Shown here one piece after another: positions 8,375-16,641 of a stretch of 64,000 nt of DNA. The position numbers and the translations under genes are program-made. Location of the stretch: positions 1 to 64,000 of the forward strand of contig JAVJSN010000013.1 in the NCBI GenBank assembly GCA_040219355.1, read 5' to 3'. Every line of letters starts with the position of its first letter. Position 1 is the stretch's first letter. The notes beneath the pieces were generated by a model. That model saw only the letters and a program-made list of their open reading frames with translations. It was not told the origin of the DNA and did no database searches. The DNA comes from MH13 sp040219355 (GTDB taxonomy: Bacteria; Pseudomonadota; Alphaproteobacteria; Rhizobiales; MH13).

Positions 8375-9892
8375 TCAGAACTTTGCGGGGTCGTGGGTGT
8401 AGTGCTCATCGTAATACGCGCGCACATGGGGCAGCATGTCGTGGGCGAGCTTTTTCATGGCCACTTCGTCATCGGTGAGCGGTTCGGCAAGGCGCTCTGC
8501 AATTTCGGAAAGCACGGTGTCACGGTCAACATGGGTGAACTTGCCATTTGCATAGACGATATCGCCGGCAATCATCACGCGCTTCACCGCGTTGGTTTTG
8601 GCGCGGTGGAGGAGGACATCGACCGGACCTTGAGCGGGGTCCTGGTGCGGCCATGTGATCGTCGTCCAATCGAGCATGACCAGGTCCGCCTGCGCCCCGA
8701 TGCCCAAATGACCGATGGTGGAACCGAACGGCGTCGTGCCTGCGCCGTGGGTTGTCGCCATCTTCAGAACGTCGGATGCGGTGGGCGCAAGGGAGGCAAG
8801 GCCGGGCTCCCGATGCGCGCGCATCACCAAACGCATTTCGGATAGCATGTCGCGGTCATCGTTGATGCCCGCCTCGTCGATGCCGATGGCGACGGGAACA
8901 CCGCGAGCGAGCAGGGCGTTGACCGGCGCCTTGCCGCTTTTGAGGCGCATGTTGGAGCTGCAATTGTGGCACACATAACAGCCACGCTCAGCGCAAAGTT
9001 CGATGTCCGCTTCGCTCATCCAAACGCCATGACCGATGGTCATCTTCGCGCCTAATAGCCCCAGTTCATCAAACGCTGTGAGCGCTGAACCGCCAGTGCG
9101 TTTGGCGGCATATTGTTTTTGGTAGGGCGTCTCCAAGATATGCGCGTGCAGATGGGTACCGCTTTTTTCCGCAAGATCAGCGGTTGCCCGAAGCGCAGCG
9201 TCGCTGAGCCAATGAAGGTTTGATGGTGCCAGTTGGGCCCGCTGCTTCGGTTTGCCGTCGGTCATGGAGATCAGATCATCGAACAGCGCCAACTGGTCGG
9301 CAAACGGGACCGCATAGGCTTGGAAATAGGCCGCCAGCTGCGGTCTCAAACGCTCGGGCAGACGCCGCAAAAAGGCATCATCATCCAGATAAACCAGCCG
9401 GTTCTGATCGCGCAGAGCCATGGAAAACGACACCCGCATGCCAATGTCGTCATAGGCCTTGAGAATGTCTTGCGAAGTCTTGTGGAGGCCCTCAAGCCCG
9501 CCGGGCGCACGGCTGTGAAGATGCTGAACCGTGGTCACGCCCGAGGCGATCATCTCGAAGGCCGAGTAGAGCGTGTCGAGATAGGGTGCGACAGCACGCA
9601 GCCCCAAGCGGCTGGCAAACCAAAGCTCCAAGGGATGGTCGGACGAGCCCAACTGAAAGGGTGTCAGGCCAACATGGTGGTGGGCGTTGATGAGCCCGGG
9701 AATAACCAGGTCCTGGCCGCTTCCGATCGGCTCGGCATCAGGATGCTCAGCGGCGAGATCGTCGGCATCGCCGATTTTGGCGACCACACCATCAACGACA
9801 AGCAAGGCGCTGTGTTCGTGAATGATGGGAGATTTTCCATCGAACCCTTCAAGGAGCCAGCGCGCGCGGACGATGGATTTGCTCACCTTCAC
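8375..9892 (-). CDS. Amidohydrolase, 8-oxoguanine/guanine deaminase-like (TRZ/ATZ group)
   Basis: A 505-residue metal-dependent deaminase of the cytosine deaminase/atrazine hydrolase type. Visible ligands are the HxH in INAHHHVGLTP, HLHAHILET (His plus catalytic Glu), TIGHGVWMSE (His) and AIGIDEAG (Asp). Family members remove an amino group from purines, triazines or S-adenosylhomocysteine. The start is GTG 9892, overlapping the kinase stop (GTGA). Together with kinase, SIS and BtpA genes it suggests breakdown of a modified purine nucleoside-like compound; that is inference. Confidence 0.78.
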   Translation of the reverse strand: MKVSKSIVRARWLLEGFDGKSPIIHEHSALLVVDGVVAKIGDADDLAAEHPDAEPIGSGQDLVIPGLINAHHHVGLTPFQLGSSDHPLELWFASRLGLRAVAPYLDTLYSAFEMIASGVTTVQHLHSRAPGGLEGLHKTSQDILKAYDDIGMRVSFSMALRDQNRLVYLDDDAFLRRLPERLRPQLAAYFQAYAVPFADQLALFDDLISMTDGKPKQRAQLAPSNLHWLSDAALRATADLAEKSGTHLHAHILETPYQKQYAAKRTGGSALTAFDELGLLGAKMTIGHGVWMSEADIELCAERGCYVCHNCSSNMRLKSGKAPVNALLARGVPVAIGIDEAGINDDRDMLSEMRLVMRAHREPGLASLAPTASDVLKMATTHGAGTTPFGSTIGHLGIGAQADLVMLDWTTITWPHQDPAQGPVDVLLHRAKTNAVKRVMIAGDIVYANGKFTHVDRDTVLSEIAERLAEPLTDDEVAMKKLAHDMLPHVRAYYDEHYTHDPAKF

Positions 9893-10854
9893 GCTCCGTT
9901 GTCTGGGCGCAAGCGGTGGACCCCATCATCGTCCAGCGCGAAGTGGTGGTGTGACCGCCATGTTTCGTAGCGCTCAGCGATGACATTGGAATGCGTCATG
10001 AGCAGGGGATCGACGCCATAGCCGCTCACGGTTACCGATGCGGCGACAGCGCCGGCAAGAGCCGCGTATTCTGGTGCCTCGCGACCCATCATGGCCATAA
10101 AGGCCCCACAAAAACTGTCGCCAGCGCCGGTCGTATCGATGACCTCGCCGCCATCAAAAACAGGTATCTCGAAGCTCGCGTCACGCTCCTTGTCATACAG
10201 ATAGGCGCCGTTGGCACCGCGCTTGATGATCACGCGTCTTGGACCAAGCCCGGCGAACTGCCGTGCGGCCTTTGGCCAATCGCGAAGGCCGGTCAGGCGG
10301 ACCACCTCTTCTTCGCTCGGCATGAAGATGTCGGTCTTGGCGATGATCGCCTCAAGGCGGCTTTCATTGCCGAAAATATAGTCTTCCTGAGGGTCAAGCG
10401 CGACCAGAGTATCCGGCCTGCCGCTCAGGTCCTCAACTAGGCTTTCTTGCGCCGGCAAGGCCATGGCCAGCACAAGAAAGCGATCAGCGCCGAGGAAAGC
10501 AGGGGGGATATCGCGGGCGAAAGGGGAGAGAACGTCAAAATGGTCCGGATCGCTGTAGAGCGTCCATTCGCGGCTACCATCGGCTTTGTAATCGACGCGG
10601 TTGTGCAGGTTGGGAACGTCGCGCTGCGGCATGCCGGCCAGGGATAAGCCGAGCTGTTCAAGCCGCGCGAGGATGTCAGGCGGCGTGTCCATGCCGATGG
10701 GTGCAACCAGTTCGCTGGCCGGCTCGAACGCGCGCGCAGCCAGCGTCGCGTAAAGCGCATCACCGCCCGTGCACCCATCGCGCTTCTGGCCGTCGGCCAG
10801 CACCACATCATCGATGGTGAAGTTGCCGAAACAGACCAGCAAAGGATCAGTCAT
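9889..10854 (-). CDS. PfkB-family carbohydrate/nucleoside kinase
   Basis: A 321-residue ribokinase-fold kinase. The N-terminal motif FGNFTIDDVV is followed by TGGDALYATLAA (the Gly-Gly substrate lid), and the catalytic DTTGAGDSFCGAF motif lies near residue 250. It would phosphorylate a sugar or nucleoside hydroxyl using ATP. I prefer ATG 10854 (eight-base overlap with the SIS stop) over GTG 10860. Coupled to the amidohydrolase downstream by a GTGA overlap. Confidence 0.8.
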   Translation of the reverse strand: MTDPLLVCFGNFTIDDVVLADGQKRDGCTGGDALYATLAARAFEPASELVAPIGMDTPPDILARLEQLGLSLAGMPQRDVPNLHNRVDYKADGSREWTLYSDPDHFDVLSPFARDIPPAFLGADRFLVLAMALPAQESLVEDLSGRPDTLVALDPQEDYIFGNESRLEAIIAKTDIFMPSEEEVVRLTGLRDWPKAARQFAGLGPRRVIIKRGANGAYLYDKERDASFEIPVFDGGEVIDTTGAGDSFCGAFMAMMGREAPEYAALAGAVAASVTVSGYGVDPLLMTHSNVIAERYETWRSHHHFALDDDGVHRLRPDNGA

Positions 10855-12034
10855 AGGCACTCGCGGTTTCGAACTCTTTGAGAGCCATGTGCACGGCCAG
10901 AACCTGCACCGGCAAGCTGTAGATGATGCTGGAGAGCTCCTCGCTCACCGGCGGCATGACGAAGCTCTTTTCGCATTCACCGGCAACAAGCGTGTTGCTT
11001 GCATCGAGAATGCCGAAAGGCCGTCCATGCCAGACCTTGGCTCGCCGCGCTGTGTCGAGCGCGCGCGACTGCAGCGATCCCTGTGGTGCCACGATGAACA
11101 GAGGCTCGCCTGGCTTGATCGACGTGTAGTGGTGAAACTCTTCCAGAGGGATCGCCAAGGCGTGTCCGGAGGTGCATTCCTTGATCTTTGCGGCGCCAAA
11201 GCGCGCTGCCGCATAGGATGGACCCGCGCCCGTAAAAAGCACCATGGGTGCCCCTGACAATTCATGGGCCAGCGCCTCGACGTCGGAGCCTATCGCTTCC
11301 AGCACCTTGGAGACCGTGGCAGGCATGGCATCCAGTTCTTGCTGCCAGTTTGTGATCCGGTCGCTGCTCAGGCCATTGGCCTCGCCGATGTCCAGCGCCA
11401 GCTGAGCAAGCAGCGCGATCGCCGCCGTGCTGGACTGGGTTGGCCAACCCTTGCGCTGCGCCTCGATCATCAGTGTGTAATCGGAAATGTCAGTGATCGC
11501 TGACCCGGCGGTGTTGGTCAGCGCCAACAGGCCTGCACCTTGCTGCTTGGCCAGCAACATGCCTTCAAGAGTCCGAGGTGTCCAACCGCTGGAACTCAGA
11601 CCGATCACCAGGGTCCGCGTATCGATGAAACGATTTTGATAGTAGGCCAGTTCTAAGGCCTGCACCGGCTCGCACGGTACGCCGGTCATCATTTCCATGA
11701 GGCTGCGAACTGCCTCATGGACGGCCAGAGAATCGCCGCAACCGGTCATGACAATGCGCGTTAAGCCTGCCTTGGCAATGGACTGAGCGGTGGAACGAAT
11801 GGCCTCGCGGTGACCTTTGACGGTGTTTTCGATGCAGGCGGGCTGATCAAGGATTTCCGGCAGGGTAAAACCAACACGGCGTTGCCGTCTCGGGTCGTTC
11901 GGATCATCGGATGGCAAGCCGGCGATATGGGCCGACTCCTCGTCATTGAGACGCGCAATCAACGCTTGGTCGGCGGCATTCAAGGGGGAACTCTGTCCGA
12001 CCAACGGCGAACCCGGGGCAGTTGAAACAGTCAT
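10847..12034 (-). CDS. SIS-domain protein, GlmS/AgaS-like
   Basis: A 395-residue double-SIS protein resembling the isomerase half of glucosamine-6-phosphate synthase and the AgaS amino-sugar deaminases/isomerases. Motifs are RIVMTGCGDSLAVHEA (first SIS), VIGLSSSGWTPRT (phosphosugar loop), VLFTGAGPSY and EFHHYTSIKPGE (second SIS). No glutaminase domain is present. ATG 12034 overlaps the BtpA stop (ATGA). A phosphosugar product of the kinase or of the BtpA-like enzyme is a reasonable substrate. Confidence 0.78.
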   Translation of the reverse strand: MTVSTAPGSPLVGQSSPLNAADQALIARLNDEESAHIAGLPSDDPNDPRRQRRVGFTLPEILDQPACIENTVKGHREAIRSTAQSIAKAGLTRIVMTGCGDSLAVHEAVRSLMEMMTGVPCEPVQALELAYYQNRFIDTRTLVIGLSSSGWTPRTLEGMLLAKQQGAGLLALTNTAGSAITDISDYTLMIEAQRKGWPTQSSTAAIALLAQLALDIGEANGLSSDRITNWQQELDAMPATVSKVLEAIGSDVEALAHELSGAPMVLFTGAGPSYAAARFGAAKIKECTSGHALAIPLEEFHHYTSIKPGEPLFIVAPQGSLQSRALDTARRAKVWHGRPFGILDASNTLVAGECEKSFVMPPVSEELSSIIYSLPVQVLAVHMALKEFETASAYD

Positions 12035-12795
12035 GCGTTTGCGCGCTCCATAAACTGGCGAATGAGGGACGGGTCCCAGCGATCAAGAGCGTCGGGGGCT
12101 GCCCCCGGCCGGACGAGCGAAGAGCTGACAACCACGCTGTCACACACACTGAGCGCGTCTTGGACATTGTCTTTCGTCACGCTGCCCCCAATGAGGATCG
12201 GAGCTGTCACACCATAGGCGCGCGCTTTCGCGATGCGATCCTTGGTGTCAGCGAAATCGCTTCCCGTGATCACGAGGGCGTCGGCGCCCAAGCGCTCGGT
12301 CCAATGGGCGGCCAATTCGCTTGGTACATTCTCGAGCGGCACGGACGTGCGATCCTGAACGTCGGCGTAGATCTGGATATCCGGCCGGCCGATGGAATCC
12401 CGGTAGGCAACAGCATCTGGGCCAAGGGCCTGACGCACACCTTCGGCGTTCACGGCTGCCGCGGCGAAGATTTTCTGGCGGACAAAGGATGCCCCGCAGG
12501 CATCAGCGATTGCCAGCGCGGCCTTGGGGTCGTGAGCCTGAACGATGATCCCCAGACACAGGTCAGCAAATTCTCGACGCATCGCGTGCCCAAGGCTGGC
12601 CATGCGCGCGATCGTCCGTTCGCTTGCGTGACCGGACACGACCGTCTCGTCTTGTATCTTGACGGCTTTTATGCCGTTTTCGACAAAGCATTTTGCGTTG
12701 GAAAGCAAAAAATCTTCATACCATGCCATGCTGCGCGCGGAACTGGCGGTGAAAGCCGGGATTTGAAGCGCAGCAATAACGGGGGGGATAGACAA
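12031..12795 (-). CDS. BtpA/SgcQ-family TIM-barrel protein
   Basis: A 254-residue member of the BtpA/SgcQ family. These are predicted TIM-barrel enzymes; E. coli SgcQ is annotated as a putative nucleosidase, while cyanobacterial BtpA was linked to photosystem I stability. The phosphate-binding end is recognisable in ILIGGSVTKDNV and SVVVSSSLVR. The start is TTG 12795 with GAGGA immediately upstream. The start codon lies inside a 10-base palindrome (12791-12800). It is the first gene of the minus-strand operon and diverges from the DeoR regulator. Confidence 0.72.
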   Translation of the reverse strand: MSIPPVIAALQIPAFTASSARSMAWYEDFLLSNAKCFVENGIKAVKIQDETVVSGHASERTIARMASLGHAMRREFADLCLGIIVQAHDPKAALAIADACGASFVRQKIFAAAAVNAEGVRQALGPDAVAYRDSIGRPDIQIYADVQDRTSVPLENVPSELAAHWTERLGADALVITGSDFADTKDRIAKARAYGVTAPILIGGSVTKDNVQDALSVCDSVVVSSSLVRPGAAPDALDRWDPSLIRQFMERANA

Positions 12796-12800
12796 TTGTC
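12791..12800. promoter_or_regulatory. Palindrome overlapping BtpA start, possible DeoR site
   Basis: GACAATTGTC is a perfect 10-base palindrome covering the TTG start codon of the BtpA gene, in the space between that gene and the divergent DeoR regulator. A half-like element GAATTGTC recurs at about 12871-12878. Function as an operator is inference only. Confidence 0.3.
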
Positions 12801-12918
12801 CTCACTTTTCAGATAGTTGGCCGAGGCTTGACGCTGATCTAAAGAGCGCAGCTGCAAATTTGCCCCAATCGGAATTGTCGGTTGAGCTGACGCTTCTCCA
12901 TGAAAGTTGCTTTACTAT

Positions 12919-13692
12919 ATGCCATCTTTGAAAGCTACCGAAAGACAAAAATTGATCGTTGATGACCTCAAGGATCACGGTCGCGTGCAAATTGATGATC
13001 TTGTGGCGTCAATGGGCGTTTCCGCCGTAACCATTCGCAATGACTTGGCGCAGCTTGAGCAGGCGCATCTTCTGCGTCGGATACGCGGCGGAGCGATTGC
13101 AGCTTTTACCAGCCGTCATGATGGCGATGACGGCCTTTCGATGCCAACGCGTTTGAAAGAAAAAGAACGAATTGTGAGCGCTGCCGTCGAGATGATTCGC
13201 GACGGGGAGACAATGTTCATGTCGAGCGGTTCAACAGCCGAGCTTCTCGCCGCGCACATACCGGCTGCCATCAAGGACCTGGTGGTGGTGACAAACTCCA
13301 TCAATGTTGCGCGCATCTTGACAGGTCATGACGGCGTTACCGTCATTGTGACAGGTGGAACATTGAGGCCGAAGAGCAACTCGCTGGTTTCGCCGTTGGG
13401 CGATGTTTTGCTTCGTGAGATCAATGCCGACTTGGCCCTGCTCAGCGCCTCTGGCGTGCATGAGACGCGAGGGTTCACAAACAGCAGTTGGGCCGAGGCG
13501 GAGGTGACCAAAGCCATGGTGCGCGCGGCCAAGCGGGTGGTCTTTATGGCCGACTACACCAAGATAAACCACATTGCCTCAGCGCGTATCGTGGAGTTGG
13601 GCCGCGCTGATACGCTGATCACCAACAAGGCTGCACCAACCGACTTCATGAAGGCCGCGCGTCAAAAAGGTTTGGATATCATAGCGACCTAG
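12919..13692 (+). CDS. DeoR/GlpR-family transcriptional regulator
   Basis: A 257-residue repressor with an N-terminal winged helix (ATERQKLIVDDLKDHG, then VSAVTIRNDLAQLEQ and LLRRIRGGAI). A DeoR C-terminal sugar-phosphate sensor follows (MSSGSTAELLA, VVTNSINVARIL, VTGGTLRPKSNS, FMADYTKI). Such regulators respond to phosphorylated sugars, which suits the PfkB kinase and SIS protein in the divergent operon. ATG 12919 matches the family N-terminus; the ribosome site is weak (GAAAG, 12902-12906). A TTG at 12907 is an alternative. Confidence 0.85.
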   Translation: MPSLKATERQKLIVDDLKDHGRVQIDDLVASMGVSAVTIRNDLAQLEQAHLLRRIRGGAIAAFTSRHDGDDGLSMPTRLKEKERIVSAAVEMIRDGETMFMSSGSTAELLAAHIPAAIKDLVVVTNSINVARILTGHDGVTVIVTGGTLRPKSNSLVSPLGDVLLREINADLALLSASGVHETRGFTNSSWAEAEVTKAMVRAAKRVVFMADYTKINHIASARIVELGRADTLITNKAAPTDFMKAARQKGLDIIAT

Positions 13693-13706
13693 CAGCTGCC
13701 GTTGGT

Positions 13707-13729
13707 AGATCGCCACTTGCGTGCGATCT
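13707..13729 (+). terminator. Hairpin after DeoR gene, possible terminator
   Basis: AGATCGC and GCGATCT form a perfect seven-base-pair stem with a nine-base loop, shortly after the DeoR stop. There is no U-tract, so it is either a weak terminator or an unrelated hairpin. Confidence 0.35.
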
Positions 13730-13940
13730 GATACGCGGGCGCATGATGGAAAAGGCCGTCCTGTAGCACTCAGACTAGCCCAACCCATTCCCTTTGACCT
13801 CTTTCAGCTAGCCTTCGTGACGTTGAGGAAAGTTGAATGTCAGGATGCACCGAACTGTTCAAGCAAATAGAAAAGCTCTCAAACTGGTTGCGCGATACTT
13901 TGAATAAATCAATAGAATCAATGGGAAGATATTGCGCATT

Positions 13941-13990
13941 ACGATCCCCAAAAACGTAGGTCGCAGGTTCCAACCCTGCTGCACCTGCCA
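13941..13990 (+). tRNA. Partial tRNA (3' part, CCA/Trp-type anticodon), probable attachment-site remnant
   Basis: The spacing fits a tRNA from anticodon arm to 3' end. Anticodon stem ACGAT/AACGT (one A-A mismatch) encloses loop CCCCAAA (anticodon CCA, tryptophan), then a five-base variable region AGGTC. The T arm is GCAGG-TTCCAAC-CCTGC, the acceptor strand TGCACCT, then G and an encoded CCA at 13988-13990. The universal U33 is C, and the T loop has C where a purine is normal. No D arm or matching 5' acceptor (AGGTGCA) is visible upstream. This is therefore a truncated, probably non-functional copy such as integrative elements leave at one border. No integrase gene is in the window. Confidence 0.65.
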
Positions 13991-14157
13991 TGTCCTTTCG
14001 CAAAAGGGCGCACCGGGTGCTGCTCGTATGCGACGGAATTGCAACCAGTTGTCATGCTCTATACCCAAGATAGGCTTTCGGGGTTGTCGCTAATACTTGC
14101 TCGTCGATCACGCCCAATCTGTCCTTGGTGCGGCTCTGTCAGAACAATGTGTATTTC

Positions 14158-14931
14158 TTAATTGGCATGCGATGCAGATGCCCAGTTGATCATGTTGGCA
14201 AAAAGCGTCTGATAGCCTGGCCAGGCAAGAAATGCCGGAGGGAGCCAGTGCTCACTCATATCAGATGTCCAGGCGACCGTGCGTCCTTTGCCGTGTTGAC
14301 CGGTGACAAGCAGTGGCAGGCCACGCTGCTCCTCTGGAAGCTCCAGCACGCATTCAACGCTCGCATCGTTTTTCAATTCCACCTCATTCACACCCAACAG
14401 GTAGGGCCAGTCGCCGGTAACACCCGCGAGGATGGGGTGATTAGGTGCTTTGACCACTGGCTTTGCGCCTTCGGGTATTTCCAGGCGATCATCGCCAGGG
14501 AGGCAGTTCACCGGCAGCGCCTTTTCAACCAGGGTTTTGTGCCAGCGCGCGCGCCCATCAATGCCTTGGAAAGAAAAGTAGCCACCAATCATGATCAGAC
14601 CGCCGCCTTTGCGCGTCCATTCCTCGATCAAGGCGATGCGGTTGGGGACACGTTCTCCGCGCAGCCAGACATCTGGATGCAAGAGCAAAGTGTTCGCGCC
14701 AATATCAGACAGGATGATCACATCATAATCGTTGAGGTCTTCCAGGGTTGTGGGAAAGGCTTCAGCGGCCTCATGAGCTGGCATGTTCGTTACATTGAAC
14801 CCAGCATCTCTCATATCAGACATAAACTGTTTGGCGCCGGTGTGAAACGTCACGCTGCCAAACTGGTCAAAGCCTTTGAAGTGCGTGGCTGCGCTGACCC
14901 AGCTTTCACCGACAAGCAGTACGTTGGTCAT
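14158..14931 (-). CDS. Class I glutamine amidotransferase-like protein (COG5426 type)
   Basis: About 257 residues with a flavodoxin-like GATase-1/ThuA-like fold, as in the uncharacterised COG5426 group. Seen are VLLVGESWVSAATH at the N-terminus, DYDVIILSDIGANT, a GGGLIMIGGYFSFQG strand-turn, and GKGRTVAWTSDMSEHW near the end. The usual nucleophilic Cys of glutaminases is absent (GGYFSF in its place), so glutaminase activity is unlikely. ATG 14931 has AAGGAAA at the right distance and lies one base after the phosphotriesterase-like stop. It is the last gene of a seven-gene minus operon starting with the binding protein at 20264. Confidence 0.65.
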   Translation of the reverse strand: MTNVLLVGESWVSAATHFKGFDQFGSVTFHTGAKQFMSDMRDAGFNVTNMPAHEAAEAFPTTLEDLNDYDVIILSDIGANTLLLHPDVWLRGERVPNRIALIEEWTRKGGGLIMIGGYFSFQGIDGRARWHKTLVEKALPVNCLPGDDRLEIPEGAKPVVKAPNHPILAGVTGDWPYLLGVNEVELKNDASVECVLELPEEQRGLPLLVTGQHGKGRTVAWTSDMSEHWLPPAFLAWPGYQTLFANMINWASASHAN

Positions 14932-14932
14932 T

Positions 14933-15994
14933 CTAGTTTCCTTCATTCAAGCGTTGGAGGAGCGCGCGCCGAGGGTTGTCGACCATCAAAAGGTGCAAAT
15001 CCTGGGCACTGAGGCCGAGCCGTTTCAATCGGGGCAGCACATAGCGCGACACATGGGCATATCCGTTGCCGCCAAAGGCGCAGAGCATCATTTTCAGGAA
15101 GACGTCCTGCGACAGCAGCACCTGTTCGCCAAAGCCGTCTGCGAACAGTGACGCGATGGCTTGGGTGGTCTGCTCATCGCTCGGGCACTGAACCTTTTGA
15201 TCGTCGTACCAATAGTCCATGCCCATCATGTCATATTCGATATAGGCGCCACGCCGAGCGAGCAGGCGTTGATAGTCACGGTCGGCATAGCTAGGATTCA
15301 TGTGGCAGAGGATGACACGGTCCAGCGGCTGCCCGCAGACCTCAATCACATCAAGAACCTCATGGGCAAGACGCTCCCAACCCGGCAGATGCACCATGAG
15401 CGGAAGGCCGGTACGCAAAGCGCCAAGCGCTGACCCGCGCAACACTTTGCGCTCCTCATCGGTGAAATCTGCCGAAACGCCTATCTCGCCAATCAGGCCA
15501 ATGCGAACACCGCTCTGGCCGACGCCGTTCTCGGCTTCAGACACCAACTCGTTGGCGACATCATCAGCTGACATGGCCGCTAGGTGTTCCGGATGGGATG
15601 CCTGTAAATAGTACCCAGACCCCATGATGACGTTGAGACCAGTGGCCTGGGCAATGCGTTGCAAAGCGTCTGGGTTGCGGCCGATACCCTGGCAGGTTGG
15701 ATCGACCACCGTGCGGCCACCTTCTGCGCTAAACAGGCCTAGCTCTTCGATGGCGAGCGCTTCATCATCCAAAGCGCAGTTGTGCTTGTTGGCGAAGGGG
15801 TCATTGCGCAGTTGCCAAAGGATATCCGGGCTGACTGGCAGATCTCGGACGGGCGAAGTAAACTGAGGATCATGCCCACGCCACCAGCACGTGCAATCGT
15901 TCAAGATGTGTTCGTGGATCAACGTCTGACCGAGATCATCAGCTTTGACCGGGCCCAGAACGGTCATTACGCTGTCTGAAAAGCGGTGTTTCAC
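14933..15994 (-). CDS. Phosphotriesterase-family amidohydrolase (PHP-like)
   Basis: A 353-residue TIM-barrel metallohydrolase of the phosphotriesterase/PHP family, whose members include lactonases and carboxyl-ester or amide hydrolases. Metal ligands visible are HEH in TLIHEHILN, VHLPGW, ILCHMNPS and the Asp of LLSQDVF. The bridging position reads LIGEIGVS, with Glu instead of the carboxylated Lys of classical phosphotriesterase, as in E. coli Php. GTG 15994 overlaps the TenA-like stop and has GAAGGA upstream. Substrate unknown. Confidence 0.78.
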   Translation of the reverse strand: MKHRFSDSVMTVLGPVKADDLGQTLIHEHILNDCTCWWRGHDPQFTSPVRDLPVSPDILWQLRNDPFANKHNCALDDEALAIEELGLFSAEGGRTVVDPTCQGIGRNPDALQRIAQATGLNVIMGSGYYLQASHPEHLAAMSADDVANELVSEAENGVGQSGVRIGLIGEIGVSADFTDEERKVLRGSALGALRTGLPLMVHLPGWERLAHEVLDVIEVCGQPLDRVILCHMNPSYADRDYQRLLARRGAYIEYDMMGMDYWYDDQKVQCPSDEQTTQAIASLFADGFGEQVLLSQDVFLKMMLCAFGGNGYAHVSRYVLPRLKRLGLSAQDLHLLMVDNPRRALLQRLNEGN

Positions 15995-16641
15995 GATCCT
16001 TCGTCCCTTGATGCCTGCGCGATGTAAGGCGCGTGGTGGAAGCCTATTTCAAGGCGGGTCACCTTTGCGAAGATGGCTGACAAGCGTTGCATATCGTTCG
16101 CGCTGCTATAGCGGTCGATGGCCTGTTTAAGCCACAGCGCCTGAGCAGCGAACGTTTTGTCCACATGCAAGGCAATCCAGGCTTTCAGGTCTGGGTTGGA
16201 AATATGACAAGTGGTGGCACGTTTGCTCCACGACCAATACATCCATTCGGCAGCAAACATGGCTGTGGCGATCTCAAGAAAATCGCCTTGTTTTGCCAGT
16301 TCGTGCATACCCCCGTCGAACGCTGCAGCCTGCGGGGGTAGATCGGCAAACGCGGCAATGCCCAGGGTTTGATAGCGTTCTTCAAAGTACGGAATTTGCT
16401 CATTGGCCAACGTATCAAGCACTCCGATCATCCAGCGACGGGCTTCCATATCCGGGGCGCGGGCAACCGCATAGGCAAAGATGGAAATGGCTGTTTCAAC
16501 GAACGCGCCTTCATAGGCAATATATCGTTGAAACACATCTGGAGGGAGACGATCAGCGCAAATGTCTTCAACAAAGCGATGGGTTAGCATCTCATTCAAA
16601 ATGCCCTCATTGGCCTGCAAAATGTCGTCCGACAGGCTCAC
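15991..16641 (-). CDS. TenA/thiaminase II-like protein
   Basis: A 216-residue all-helical TenA/THI-4 family protein. Characterised relatives hydrolyse the C-N bond of aminopyrimidines in thiamine salvage; the haem-oxygenase-like fold is used for other small molecules too. Recognisable segments are FQRYIAYEGAFVETAISIFAYAVA and ANEQIPYFEERY. The usual cysteine nucleophile of TenA near residue 135 is not evident (AAEWMYWSWS region), so classical thiaminase activity is doubtful. GTG 16641 overlaps the BtpA stop. No THI-box-like leader is visible near this operon, so a thiamine role is not supported. Confidence 0.65.
   Translation of the reverse strand: MSLSDDILQANEGILNEMLTHRFVEDICADRLPPDVFQRYIAYEGAFVETAISIFAYAVARAPDMEARRWMIGVLDTLANEQIPYFEERYQTLGIAAFADLPPQAAAFDGGMHELAKQGDFLEIATAMFAAEWMYWSWSKRATTCHISNPDLKAWIALHVDKTFAAQALWLKQAIDRYSSANDMQRLSAIFAKVTRLEIGFHHAPYIAQASRDEGS

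Larger units (their letters stand above)
13693..14157. other. Intergenic stretch with tRNA remnant, between convergent genes
   Basis: No protein gene is supported. It holds a hairpin 15 bases after the DeoR stop, a 50-base tRNA 3' fragment at 13941-13990, and a 10-base inverted repeat (AACTGGTTGC at 13882-13891 and its complement at 14041-14050) flanking that fragment. A minus-strand reading frame here containing AAGLEPATYVFGDR is the reverse of the tRNA sequence and should not be annotated as a gene. Confidence 0.6.

Noticed and set aside
13770..14003. Minus-strand reading frame containing AAGLEPATYVFGDR
   Set aside because: This stretch is the reverse complement of the tRNA T arm and anticodon arm; such frames are a well-known false annotation and no protein is implied.
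15991..16641. Thiamine salvage operon with riboswitch
   Set aside because: The TenA-like gene is buried in a sugar-type operon, lacks a clear catalytic Cys and no THI-box-like conserved leader is visible.
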